Source: JALRAP01 sp046302815
GTDB lineage: Bacteria > Bacteroidota > Bacteroidia > AKYH767-A > OLB10
Reading direction: 5' to 3'
Assembly: GCA_046302815.1 (NCBI GenBank)
Contig: JBKCHO010000125.1
Coordinates: forward strand, 1-31,051
Length of the DNA stretch: 31,051 bases
Position numbers and translations under genes: made by a program. Below the pieces are notes generated by a model. The model saw nothing but the letters and a program-made list of their open reading frames with translations. It searched no databases and was not told where the DNA came from. Positions 8,536-16,626 of this stretch are shown piece after piece. Within the stretch, counting starts at the first letter, position 1. Each line of letters starts with the position of its first letter.

Positions 8536-9507
8536 ATGAAAATATCTAAAATCCCATCTGCCTTAGTTGCAGTAATGCTGGTTGTATCCTGTGGACAATC
8601 GAATCAAGATGACAAAAACATTCCTGTAGTGGGATTTTTGGATTTCATTCAGGATTCCACGATTGATATGGCCAGGAAGGGGTTTTATGACGCATTGCGC
8701 AACAAGGGATTTTCAGAGGACAAGAAAACCGTTCGCTTTGTATACTCAAATGCACAAGGTGATATTCCTACACTAAACCAATCTTGCGACTACATACTTT
8801 CCTCCGATCCCGATCTGATTGCCACCAATGTGACCCTATCAACAATTACTGCATCTAAGAGAACCAAAAAGGTGCCGATATTCATGATGGTATCTCCTCG
8901 ACCCGACCTTGCCGGTTTGACAGATAGAAGCAACAAACACGCCGACAACCTATCTGGTGTTTATGAAACTCTCGATTATTTAGACTCAGCAGTTGTCATC
9001 ATCAAACAATTATACCCTAACGCTAAAAAAATAGGAACCGTTTTCAACCAGGCAGAACCCCAGTCGCAAGCAGCATACAACCGTATTTACAAGAAATGTT
9101 TTGACTTGGGAATGGAAATGGTGTCATTACCTGTTAACAACAGTTCGGAGTCACAACTGGTAACGGAAGCTTTGTTATTGAAGGGCATCGATGTTTTTTT
9201 TGCATTGCCAGACAATGTGATTTTTGCGTCATTTGAAACCATTGACAAATCCTGCCGAAAGGCGAATGTTCCAATCATAACCAGCGAAGCCGGTTTGGTT
9301 CGCAGAGGTGCTTTGGCATCTTATGGCGCCGATTTCTACCTGTGGGGTTATCAATCCGGGGAAATGGCTGCGACTTACTTACAAGCTGAAAAAAAATCAG
9401 TGGCTCCACCTGAAATCGTTAAGATCCGTAAAAAGCTTTTTAACCCAACCACTGCTCAAGCTTTCAATATTCAACCTGATTCCACATTCGAAGCTTATAG
9501 GCCTTAA
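8536..9507 (+). CDS. ABC transporter substrate-binding lipoprotein (ABC_sub_bind type)
   Basis: A 323-residue lipoprotein with a lipobox VVSC giving Cys19, then a periplasmic binding-protein fold of the ABC_sub_bind family (PF04392, the type that includes TrpX). Landmarks are the NIPVVGFLDF opening, the DPDLIATNVTLST strand, the KIGTVFNQAEPQS stretch and the GVDVFF-like KGIDVFFALPDN segment. The next two genes are a permease and an ATPase at spacings of 9 and -4 bases, so this is a complete importer. The substrate cannot be read from sequence: related systems have been linked to tryptophan or other small ligands. Acts at the inner membrane as the ligand receptor. Confidence 0.85.
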   Translation: MKISKIPSALVAVMLVVSCGQSNQDDKNIPVVGFLDFIQDSTIDMARKGFYDALRNKGFSEDKKTVRFVYSNAQGDIPTLNQSCDYILSSDPDLIATNVTLSTITASKRTKKVPIFMMVSPRPDLAGLTDRSNKHADNLSGVYETLDYLDSAVVIIKQLYPNAKKIGTVFNQAEPQSQAAYNRIYKKCFDLGMEMVSLPVNNSSESQLVTEALLLKGIDVFFALPDNVIFASFETIDKSCRKANVPIITSEAGLVRRGALASYGADFYLWGYQSGEMAATYLQAEKKSVAPPEIVKIRKKLFNPTTAQAFNIQPDSTFEAYRP

Positions 9508-9516
9508 AGTAGTTTC

Positions 9517-10374
9517 ATGGATTTATACCTATCAGCAATCATACAAGGATTGTGCTATTCCTGCCTCGGGTTGGGAGTATACATATCGTTGAGAATTTTT
9601 CGCATTCCAGACATCACTACCGATGGCAGCTTCACTTTGGGAGGCGCAACGGCAGCCATGATGTTGCTGTCGGGATGGAATCCGTGGATCTCCCTTGCAG
9701 CTACAGTAATCACCGGCATGGCTGCTGGAGCATTGACCGGCATAATCACCACCCGTATGCGTGTTCATCCATTGTTGGCAGGAATACTCGTTATGACTGC
9801 CTTGTATTCCATAAACCTAGCCTTGATGGGTCGGTCTAATGTGACTGTAGATACAACCTTGGGATTGGTTGATGTAAGTGATGGTCAATGGATACAAACC
9901 ATAGCCATAACCATACTTTTTGCATTAGGGTTGATGCTGATTTTGCTTTGGATTTTGAAAACCGATTTGGGTATTGCCATGCGTGCAACAGGCAACAATG
10001 AGCGGATGTCGGTGGCCAATGGTATTGCAGTTGGACCTATGAAAACAATTGGACTGGCCTTGGCCAACGGCCTAACAGCTGTAAGCGGCTACCTTCTTGT
10101 ACAATACCAAGGGTTTGCAGATATCAATATGGGAGTCGGCATCGTGATTTCGGGGCTGGCGGCAGTAATGATTGGAGAAAGCATTTCTAAAATACTGTTT
10201 CGAAACAGCATGGCTGGTCTTTTACTTTGTGTAGTAATCGGAAGCGTGATTTTCAGATTGGCAATTGCACAATCACTTACCTTAGGATTGAATCCGAATT
10301 ACCTTAAACTCGCCACTGCGGTAATTGTTCTAGCTATTGTAGGATTGTCGTCCTTTAAAAACAAGGAGTCATGA
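9517..10374 (+). CDS. ABC transporter permease (BPD_transp_2 family)
   Basis: A 285-residue integral membrane protein with about eight hydrophobic segments. It opens with a helix, then FRIPDITTDGSFTLGGATAA, the characteristic early motif of this permease group, and contains ATGNNERMSVANGI (a branched-chain amino acid/sugar-type permease motif that contacts the ATPase). It belongs to the same family as the permeases paired with ABC_sub_bind proteins. It overlaps the ATPase gene by four bases (ATGA). Confidence 0.88.
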   Translation: MDLYLSAIIQGLCYSCLGLGVYISLRIFRIPDITTDGSFTLGGATAAMMLLSGWNPWISLAATVITGMAAGALTGIITTRMRVHPLLAGILVMTALYSINLALMGRSNVTVDTTLGLVDVSDGQWIQTIAITILFALGLMLILLWILKTDLGIAMRATGNNERMSVANGIAVGPMKTIGLALANGLTAVSGYLLVQYQGFADINMGVGIVISGLAAVMIGESISKILFRNSMAGLLLCVVIGSVIFRLAIAQSLTLGLNPNYLKLATAVIVLAIVGLSSFKNKES

Positions 10375-11117
10375 TTCGGTTGAGCAACGCTAACAAATGG
10401 TTTTTCAAAGGAAGCGAAAGGCAGGTACATGCCATTCGAGAATTAAACCTTGAATTGTCGCAAAATTCATATACCGTTATTGTAGGATCCAATGGCTCTG
10501 GAAAATCTACCCTGCTGAATTTAATTGCTGGTAGTTTGGATTTGGATAGCGGATCCTTGTCTATCGATAAAGTAGATCAATCCCACTACCGACAACATCA
10601 GCGTAGCCATTTTGTATCAAGGGTTTTCCAAGATCCATTGATGGGTACCGCATCAGACCTCACCGTGTTGGAGAATTTCCGACTAGCCTCGTTGAGGAGC
10701 CGCAAAAAAGGAATTACAATTGGCATGGATAAAGATTTCAAAAAAAAGGTGCAGCAATGCGTTTCTGAAATTGGCTTGGGATTGGAAAATAAATTGGATC
10801 AACCCATCGGCACATTGTCAGGAGGGCAAAGACAAGCACTCACCTTACTCATGACTATCATGGATGAAACCAAGGTCCTTTTGATGGATGAACCCGCATC
10901 AGCTTTAGATCCTGCAACAGCATCCGTTATCATGGAGTTGGCAAATCGAATCACCATGCAACACAGACTAACCACCATTTTGGTTACTCACAACATCAAA
11001 GATGCTTTGAAATATGGAGACAGGATCATCATGATGAGCAATGGAAAAATATCCCACGATGTGTCAGGAAATGAAAAAAACGCCCTTAAACCAGCCGATG
11101 TTTTAAATTGGTTTTAA
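10371..11117 (+). CDS. ABC transporter ATP-binding protein
   Basis: A 248-residue nucleotide-binding subunit with every ABC motif: Walker A GSNGSGKST (39-47), Q-loop Gln87, signature LSGGQ (149-153), Walker B VLLMDE (169-174) and H-loop His207. It is encoded last in the lipoprotein-permease-ATPase set and energises that importer. No terminator is evident before dsbD, but a new promoter is. Confidence 0.93.
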   Translation: MIRLSNANKWFFKGSERQVHAIRELNLELSQNSYTVIVGSNGSGKSTLLNLIAGSLDLDSGSLSIDKVDQSHYRQHQRSHFVSRVFQDPLMGTASDLTVLENFRLASLRSRKKGITIGMDKDFKKKVQQCVSEIGLGLENKLDQPIGTLSGGQRQALTLLMTIMDETKVLLMDEPASALDPATASVIMELANRITMQHRLTTILVTHNIKDALKYGDRIIMMSNGKISHDVSGNEKNALKPADVLNWF

Positions 11118-11152
11118 CCTCTAAATCGGACAATTGTTAACATCGAATTCCG

Positions 11153-11187
11153 TTTTGTTCTATCCAACAAACGATTGATTAATTTTG
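11153..11187 (+). promoter_or_regulatory. dsbD promoter
   Basis: TTTTG (11153-11157), 22 bases, then TAATTTTG (11180-11187), a perfect TAnnTTTG. The box ends one base before an ATG at 11189, so transcription should begin after that ATG; the ATG at 11204 is the first one fully inside the message. Confidence 0.55.
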
Positions 11188-11203
11188 AATGACATTCAGG
11201 ACT

Positions 11204-13255
11204 ATGAGAAGGCAAAAAATATCCCCACTGAAAATATTTACGGTGCTGTTAATCAGCATTATAAGTGCTGGAATTAGCACAGCTCAAATCATTCAACCTG
11301 TAAAGTGGAAAACCTCTGTCGAGAAAACATCCGACAAAGAGGCAGTACTAGTAGCTACCGCGACCATCGACAAAGGCTGGCATTTGTATTCGCAATTCAT
11401 TCCAGACGGTGGACCCATAAAGACCACTTTCATCTTCGAACCAAGCACAAATTACAAAACCGTTGGCAGTGTTGCCGAAGGTAAAGCGATCGAATATTTC
11501 GATAAGAACTTTGAAATGCAACTGAAATATTTCGGTGATAAGGCGGTCTTTCGTCAAAAAATCAATTTGCTTTCGAATGCCAAGTTCTCCATCTCGGGTA
11601 CTGTAGAGTTTATGGCCTGCGATGATGAAAAATGCCTTCCTCCTGAATTGGTAGATTTGAAATTTGACATAACTGGCTCTGAAAATGTAGCCGGCGGTAC
11701 GGTGACGCCTACCCCTGTTGATTCCACTCCGACACCCGTTTCAGTTGATACTTCTGACTCCGGAAATGAAACCACCGAATCAACATCAGACCAATCATTT
11801 GTTCAAGGCGATGGTCCGATGACAGCATTGGAGTCTGGTTGTGGTGAATTGGAAGGCGAAGCACAGGTTGAAGGTCTATGGGCTATTTTCATTGGAGGAA
11901 TTATTGGCGGACTTTTGGCTTTGCTTACACCCTGTGTGTTTCCGATGCTTCCAATGACTGTAAGCTTTTTCACCAAACGAAGCGGCAGTAGGCAAAAAGG
12001 ATTGATGAATGCCATCATTTATGCTATTTCCATAATCGTCATTTATGTAGGCCTGGGTTTCCTTGTTACCGTTACACTTGGCTCCGACGCCTTAAATGAG
12101 ATGGCCAGCAACTCTTTTTTCAATCTGGCATTCTTTTTCATATTTATCATATTCGCCGCATCATTCCTGGGAGCATTCGAAATAACACTGCCCTCATGGA
12201 TTATCAACAAAGCTGATTCGGCCTCAGACAAGGGTGGTTTGGTTGGAATCTTTTTCATGGCCTTCACGCTGTCGCTGGTTTCCTTTTCATGTACCGGTCC
12301 TATTATTGGAACCCTGTTGGTTGAGGCGGCTCACGGTGGAAGTTACCTAGGTCCATTGATGGGAATGACTGGCTTTGCATTGGCACTGGCCGTTCCATTT
12401 GCCATATTCGCGGCCTTCCCCTCCTGGTTAGCATCTCTTCCGAAGTCGGGAGGATGGCTTAACTCGGTGAAGGTTAGTTTGGGCTTTTTGGAGCTTGCCC
12501 TTGCCTTGAAATTCCTTTCGAATGTGGATCTGGCATACCATTGGGGATTCTTGAAACGCGAGTTGTTCATTGCGCTTTGGGTAATCATTTTCGGATTATG
12601 GGGATTATACCTGATTGGGAAGTTGAAGTTTTCGCACGACAGCGACTTACAACACCTTTCAGTATCCAGAACACTGATGGCCATTATCGTATTCTCATTT
12701 ACGCTTTATTTGATACCAGGACTGTGGGGCGCTCCACTGAAACTGATAAGCGGTTTCCCTCCACCCGACTTTTACAAGGAATGGGTAAAGCCTCAAGAAT
12801 CGGAATGTCCGCATAACCTAACCTGTTTCAAAGATTACGAGGAGGGAATGAAGTATGCCAAGATGCAAGGAAAGCCCATCATGCTTGACTTCACCGGTTG
12901 GAGTTGTGTGAATTGCCGAAAGATGGAGGATAATGTTTGGTCTGATCCGGATGTGTTAAAGCGTCTCAGTGAAAAGTATGTTGTCATTTCACTCTATGTT
13001 GATGACAAAAAACCTCTGCCAGCAGAGCAGCAGTATGTTTCGGAATCAGGAAAAAAGATTATTACCACTGGAAACAAGTGGAGCGATATGCAACGAGTCC
13101 AATACAAAACGAATTCCCAACCCTACTATGTTTTGCTTGACAACAATGGTAAGATTTTAGCGAATCCAAGGGGCTATACTCCCGACATTGATACCTATGT
13201 TAAGTTTCTCGATGAGGGACTTTGCAGATACCAAAAAAGGAAAAACAACCAATAG
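11204..13255 (+). CDS. dsbD: Thiol:disulfide interchange protein DsbD
   Basis: Carries electrons from cytoplasmic thioredoxin to periplasmic disulfide proteins. In 683 residues: signal peptide (to about 28), DsbD N-terminal domain with the Cys pair C139/C144 (MACDDEKCLPPE), a Thr/Pro/Ser linker (about 165-200), a membrane domain of about eight helices with redox Cys244 (LTPCVFPMLP) and Cys363 (SFSCTGPIIGT), and a C-terminal thioredoxin domain with WSCVNC (C568, C571). All six redox cysteines are present. I chose the ATG at 11204 over one at 11189 because the -7 box ends at 11187. The gmhA ATG follows the stop with no gap. Confidence 0.93.
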   Translation: MRRQKISPLKIFTVLLISIISAGISTAQIIQPVKWKTSVEKTSDKEAVLVATATIDKGWHLYSQFIPDGGPIKTTFIFEPSTNYKTVGSVAEGKAIEYFDKNFEMQLKYFGDKAVFRQKINLLSNAKFSISGTVEFMACDDEKCLPPELVDLKFDITGSENVAGGTVTPTPVDSTPTPVSVDTSDSGNETTESTSDQSFVQGDGPMTALESGCGELEGEAQVEGLWAIFIGGIIGGLLALLTPCVFPMLPMTVSFFTKRSGSRQKGLMNAIIYAISIIVIYVGLGFLVTVTLGSDALNEMASNSFFNLAFFFIFIIFAASFLGAFEITLPSWIINKADSASDKGGLVGIFFMAFTLSLVSFSCTGPIIGTLLVEAAHGGSYLGPLMGMTGFALALAVPFAIFAAFPSWLASLPKSGGWLNSVKVSLGFLELALALKFLSNVDLAYHWGFLKRELFIALWVIIFGLWGLYLIGKLKFSHDSDLQHLSVSRTLMAIIVFSFTLYLIPGLWGAPLKLISGFPPPDFYKEWVKPQESECPHNLTCFKDYEEGMKYAKMQGKPIMLDFTGWSCVNCRKMEDNVWSDPDVLKRLSEKYVVISLYVDDKKPLPAEQQYVSESGKKIITTGNKWSDMQRVQYKTNSQPYYVLLDNNGKILANPRGYTPDIDTYVKFLDEGLCRYQKRKNNQ

Positions 13256-13831
13256 ATGCAGGATATCATTCGAAAGGAATTAAACGAAGCATCGGAGGTG
13301 GTAAGTGCCTTTGTTGCCGACTCCAAGAACATAGAGCATATTGAAAAGGCAGTTGTACTGCTAGCTACTGCCTTCAAAATAGGAAACAAAGTGATTTCTT
13401 GTGGGAATGGAGGCAGTATGTGTGATGCGATGCATTTCGCAGAAGAGCTTTCAGGGAGGTTTCGCTCCGACAGAGCCGCCTTGCCGGCGATGGCTATTTC
13501 CGATCCAAGCCATATCACATGCACCGCCAATGACTATGGCTTCGAATCGATATTCTCCAGATATGTTGAAGGATTTGGCAACAAAGGAGATGTGCTTTTG
13601 GCTATCAGTACCAGTGGAAACTCGAACAATATCATCAAAGCTGCCGAGGTTGCCCGATCAAAAGAGATGAAAGTGATTGCACTTACAGGCAAAGACGGAG
13701 GAAAATTAGCAAACATATGCGATGTGGAAATTCGAGTTCCACATATGGGATATGCGGATCGTATTCAAGAAATTCACATCAAAGTCATACACTGTATGAT
13801 ACTTGGTGTTGAGAAGGCCTTGTTTGGCTGA
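13256..13831 (+). CDS. gmhA: Phosphoheptose isomerase
   Basis: Converts sedoheptulose 7-phosphate to D-glycero-D-manno-heptose 7-phosphate, the first step to the heptose of lipopolysaccharide core. The 191 residues closely follow the E. coli enzyme: SCGNGGSMCDAMHFAEELSGR (48-68), ISTSGNS (117-123) and YADRIQEIHIKVIH (166-179). The zinc/catalytic residues are all there: His60, Glu64, Gln171, His179. It begins immediately after the dsbD stop codon, so it is probably translated from the same message, though the two functions are unrelated beyond the envelope. A strong terminator follows. Confidence 0.95.
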   Translation: MQDIIRKELNEASEVVSAFVADSKNIEHIEKAVVLLATAFKIGNKVISCGNGGSMCDAMHFAEELSGRFRSDRAALPAMAISDPSHITCTANDYGFESIFSRYVEGFGNKGDVLLAISTSGNSNNIIKAAEVARSKEMKVIALTGKDGGKLANICDVEIRVPHMGYADRIQEIHIKVIHCMILGVEKALFG

Positions 13832-13838
13832 AATGAAA

Positions 13839-13859
13839 AAGGCTCCCTTAGGGAGCCTT
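13839..13859. terminator. Bidirectional intrinsic terminator
   Basis: A perfect 9-bp stem AAGGCTCCC / GGGAGCCTT with loop TTA. On the minus strand it is followed at once by TTTTT; on the plus strand by a T-rich stretch at 13858-13866. It sits between the converging gmhA and lipoprotein genes and can serve both. Confidence 0.85.
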
Positions 13860-13879
13860 AGCTTTTTAAAACTGTTTTC

Positions 13880-14827
13880 TCAATAGGAGAAAACTCTAGA
13901 GATGGAATTTCCGTTCATAATCCATGTCACCTTGTAGCCATAAGCGCAATTCAGCGTTGATGGATTCCCAGACTGGTCAACCCCCAACTCTATTTTATAC
14001 TGCCTGCTACCAACATCATGATTAATGACTCCGGCCGTAGGCCTCCAAAAGCCACAATAGGAATTGGATTGCCAAGCGGCATCATAATAGGTGGTAAACG
14101 ATTCGCCAAAGCGATTCACGCCCCACATGTCTACATTGCTATATCCATTCAAGGATGTGTCGCCAATGCTGGTGAAATTGTATTTTGGACCGCCGGCACT
14201 TGGCGGCGCATAACTCCAAGATGTTTTTCGAGCTCCATTCCACAAGGCTGAAGCCCCATTGTTGAAGGTGACATTAACTCCAAATGCCCTAGCTTTGTAT
14301 TCATGTTTGAAGTTAGGATTGCTGAAAAAAGAAATCCAATCATGTCCATTCAAATTGGTAATGATTTTCTGACCATTAAACATGATCCATTTACTATCGG
14401 AAAGCCTAGTTACCTTGAAATTGATGTAGGTAAGTGTAAGCTCTGCATTTAAATCACTCCAAGAATTACCTTCAGTCAACTCAACCTTGATTTGTCCGGA
14501 TCGAGTACGAGATGGACTAAAACATGGCGTAACTCCATCAAAATTGAAGAAAAGGATTTTCTGAGAAAGCAATGAATCTTCGATAGTTACCCCACACAAA
14601 GGGCCTACGGAAGTTACTCCAGCAGTTTTTCCGAAACCAGGTATATCCTTCAGCGCTTCATTGATATCACCATCCGCTTGATCGGCTTCATCATGCAGAA
14701 AGTTCCTATCTGCATTGTGTTGAACAAAATTAGAGTTCAATTCCGGATCCTCAATTTTATCGTCTTTACGACATGAAACAAGAAACAATGCAAAAAGCAC
14801 TAGTAATAGAGTCAAATTGGTTTTCAT
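13880..14827 (-). CDS. Outer-envelope lipoprotein of unknown function
   Basis: A 315-residue lipoprotein: hydrophobic signal, lipobox LVSC with Cys19, then RKDDK. After an acidic helical stretch (about 30-62) comes Cys78 (PLCGVTIED), FNFDGVTPC with Cys102 and RTRSGQIKVEL (107-117). This order (a CxVT-like strand, an FxF-GxxPC turn, GRTRSGxI strand) is a recurring layout in Bacteroidota lipoproteins that have no known function. The C-terminal half is beta-rich with many Trp, Tyr and Asn and ends in a Cys/Trp-containing repeat-like strand (NCAYGYKVTWIMNG). No catalytic motif is visible. It stands alone, with its own -7 box and terminator. Confidence 0.75.
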   Translation of the reverse strand: MKTNLTLLLVLFALFLVSCRKDDKIEDPELNSNFVQHNADRNFLHDEADQADGDINEALKDIPGFGKTAGVTSVGPLCGVTIEDSLLSQKILFFNFDGVTPCFSPSRTRSGQIKVELTEGNSWSDLNAELTLTYINFKVTRLSDSKWIMFNGQKIITNLNGHDWISFFSNPNFKHEYKARAFGVNVTFNNGASALWNGARKTSWSYAPPSAGGPKYNFTSIGDTSLNGYSNVDMWGVNRFGESFTTYYDAAWQSNSYCGFWRPTAGVINHDVGSRQYKIELGVDQSGNPSTLNCAYGYKVTWIMNGNSISRVFSY

Positions 14828-14859
14828 GAGATTTTCAGTTTATTTCTTAATGCTGTTAT

Positions 14860-14867
14860 CAAACTTA
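14860..14867 (-). promoter_or_regulatory. -7 box of the lipoprotein gene
   Basis: On the minus strand TAAGTTTG (14867-14860) matches TAnnTTTG perfectly and lies 32 bases before the ATG at 14827. No convincing -33 TTTG is found upstream. Confidence 0.45.
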
Positions 14868-14873
14868 AACGAT

Positions 14874-14893
14874 TAATACGACTCACTGTTGTC
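14874..14893 (+). other. T7 phage promoter-like sequence in the 250-base gap
   Basis: TAATACGACTCACT (14874-14887) is identical to positions -17 to -4 of the consensus bacteriophage T7 promoter; the melting region then differs (GTT instead of ATA), with G at the +1 position. It lies just upstream of the lipoprotein gene, in the largest gap of the window (14828-15077). Otherwise the gap is A/T-rich with no further structure I recognise. No phage gene is nearby. Confidence 0.4.
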
Positions 14894-15077
14894 TGAGAGG
14901 TTTAATTATTGAATTATTTTTACACGCTTTTCAAATCAATTTTTCAAGGCATATATATTCCATCCGGCAACATTTTTTCAAATTCAACAACCATGCCATT
15001 TGTTTCTAAGGATGTTTAAAATATTAGCTTTCAATTTTTTGTGATTTTCTAAAGGGGCTTATCCCACACCATTTATT

Positions 15078-16616
15078 ATGCTCGTAAAAACCTATGGAAG
15101 TGCCGTTTATGGTATTGATGCCTCAACAATAACAGTTGAAGTCAATTGCGATCAAGGGACAAAATTTTTCTTGGTTGGACTCCCCGACAATGCCGTAAAG
15201 GAATCGCAACAACGACTCGCTGCAGCATTCAAAAACACAGGATTTAGAATGCCAGGTAAAAAAATTGTGGTGAATATGGCGCCTGCGGATATACGAAAAG
15301 AGGGGAGTGCATACGACCTTACTATTGCAATGGGCATACTGGCTGCATCTCAGCAAATACCTTCCGAAGGCATCGGAGACTATGTAATCATGGGTGAGCT
15401 TTCGCTGGATGGACGAGTCATGCCAATAAAGGGTGCATTGCCAATTGCACTTCGTGCAAAAGCAGACGTTTTCAAAGGATTTTTTCTACCAGTTGAACAC
15501 GCCCGGGAAGCTGCCATCGTTTCTGGAATTGAAATTTATGGGGTCGAGAACATCAATGATGTTATCGGATTTTTCAAAGGCGAATCCACACTAAATAAAA
15601 TGACTATTGATGTGGAGAAAGAGTTTCAAAATATTCTTTGCAATGGCGAGCTCGACTTTTCGGAGGTAAAAGGACAAGAGAATATCAAAAGAGCGTTGGA
15701 AATAGCAGCAGCAGGCGGACATAATGTGATTTTGATCGGTCCTCCTGGCGCTGGCAAAACCATGCTTGCAAGAAGACTACCTACCATACTGCCACCTATG
15801 TCCATCGACGAAGCCTTGGAAACAACCAAAATACATTCGGTGGCAGGCAAGGTAGCACGCAACAGCTCGTTGATTTGCGCCAGGCCATTCAGGTCGCCAC
15901 ATCACACCATTTCCGATGTTGCTCTCGTAGGTGGAGGTGGCCATCCGCAACCAGGTGAGATTTCACTTGCTCACAATGGCGTTCTATTCCTGGATGAGCT
16001 TCCTGAATTCAAGCGAACAGTTTTAGAAGTCATGAGACAACCATTGGAAGAAAGAAAAGTGACGATATCGAGGGCAAGAATGTCTGTGGATTTTCCGGCA
16101 AGCTTCATGCTTGTGGCAAGCATGAATCCTTGCCCCTGCGGATTTCACAATCATCCGGAAAAAGAATGCGTATGCGGACCGGGAATCGTTCAAAGATATT
16201 TGAACAAGATATCTGGACCCCTTCTCGACCGTATCGATTTGCATGTGGAAGTAACACCAGTCCCTTTCTCCGAACTTTCTAGAGAGAAACCATCTGAGAG
16301 CAGTGGCGCTGTGCGCACCCGCGTAATGGAAGCCAGAAAAGTTCAAGCTGAGCGATTCCATAACAAGCCGGGAGTATATTGCAATGCACAAATGGGATCG
16401 CGTCAGCTAAGGGAAGTCTGTAAACTATCGAATGAATGTGCTACGCTTTTGAGATCGGCTGTTGACCGGATCGGTTTATCGGCAAGGGCATATGACCGCA
16501 TACTTCGTGTAGCCAGAACAATAGCTGACTTGGACGATTCGAAAGAAATCAAACCGGAACATGTTGCCGAGGCTATTCAATACAGAAGCCTGGATCGAGA
16601 AAGTTGGACCGGTTAA
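15078..16616 (+). CDS. comM: YifB/ComM family AAA ATPase (Mg chelatase-like)
   Basis: The 512-residue protein has the three-part ComM layout: an N-terminal ChlI/LonC-like domain (1-170, with GLPDNAVKES and NMAPADIRKEGSAYDLTIA-type motifs), a central AAA+ domain with Walker A GPPGAGKT (221-228), Walker B LFLDE (303-307) and FRSPHHTISDVALVGGGG, and a C-terminal helical Mg_chelatase_C domain (about 420-508). A PCPCG...CVC cluster (C352, C354, C364, C366) looks metal-binding. In Vibrio and Haemophilus ComM is a branch-migration helicase helping integrate transforming DNA. The gene stands alone on the plus strand and converges on the next gene with a 10-base gap. dprA, another transformation gene, lies 13 kb away. 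Confidence 0.92.
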   Translation: MLVKTYGSAVYGIDASTITVEVNCDQGTKFFLVGLPDNAVKESQQRLAAAFKNTGFRMPGKKIVVNMAPADIRKEGSAYDLTIAMGILAASQQIPSEGIGDYVIMGELSLDGRVMPIKGALPIALRAKADVFKGFFLPVEHAREAAIVSGIEIYGVENINDVIGFFKGESTLNKMTIDVEKEFQNILCNGELDFSEVKGQENIKRALEIAAAGGHNVILIGPPGAGKTMLARRLPTILPPMSIDEALETTKIHSVAGKVARNSSLICARPFRSPHHTISDVALVGGGGHPQPGEISLAHNGVLFLDELPEFKRTVLEVMRQPLEERKVTISRARMSVDFPASFMLVASMNPCPCGFHNHPEKECVCGPGIVQRYLNKISGPLLDRIDLHVEVTPVPFSELSREKPSESSGAVRTRVMEARKVQAERFHNKPGVYCNAQMGSRQLREVCKLSNECATLLRSAVDRIGLSARAYDRILRVARTIADLDDSKEIKPEHVAEAIQYRSLDRESWTG

Positions 16617-16626
16617 TACGATTACA

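Noticed and set aside
14828..15077. Possible small RNA or riboswitch in the 250-base gap upstream of comM
   Set aside because: No stable stem of useful length or terminator was seen; only the -7 box and the T7-like string stand out.
16023..16391. A 122-codon open frame on the minus strand
   Set aside because: It lies inside the AAA+ and C-terminal parts of comM and has no promoter or family feature.
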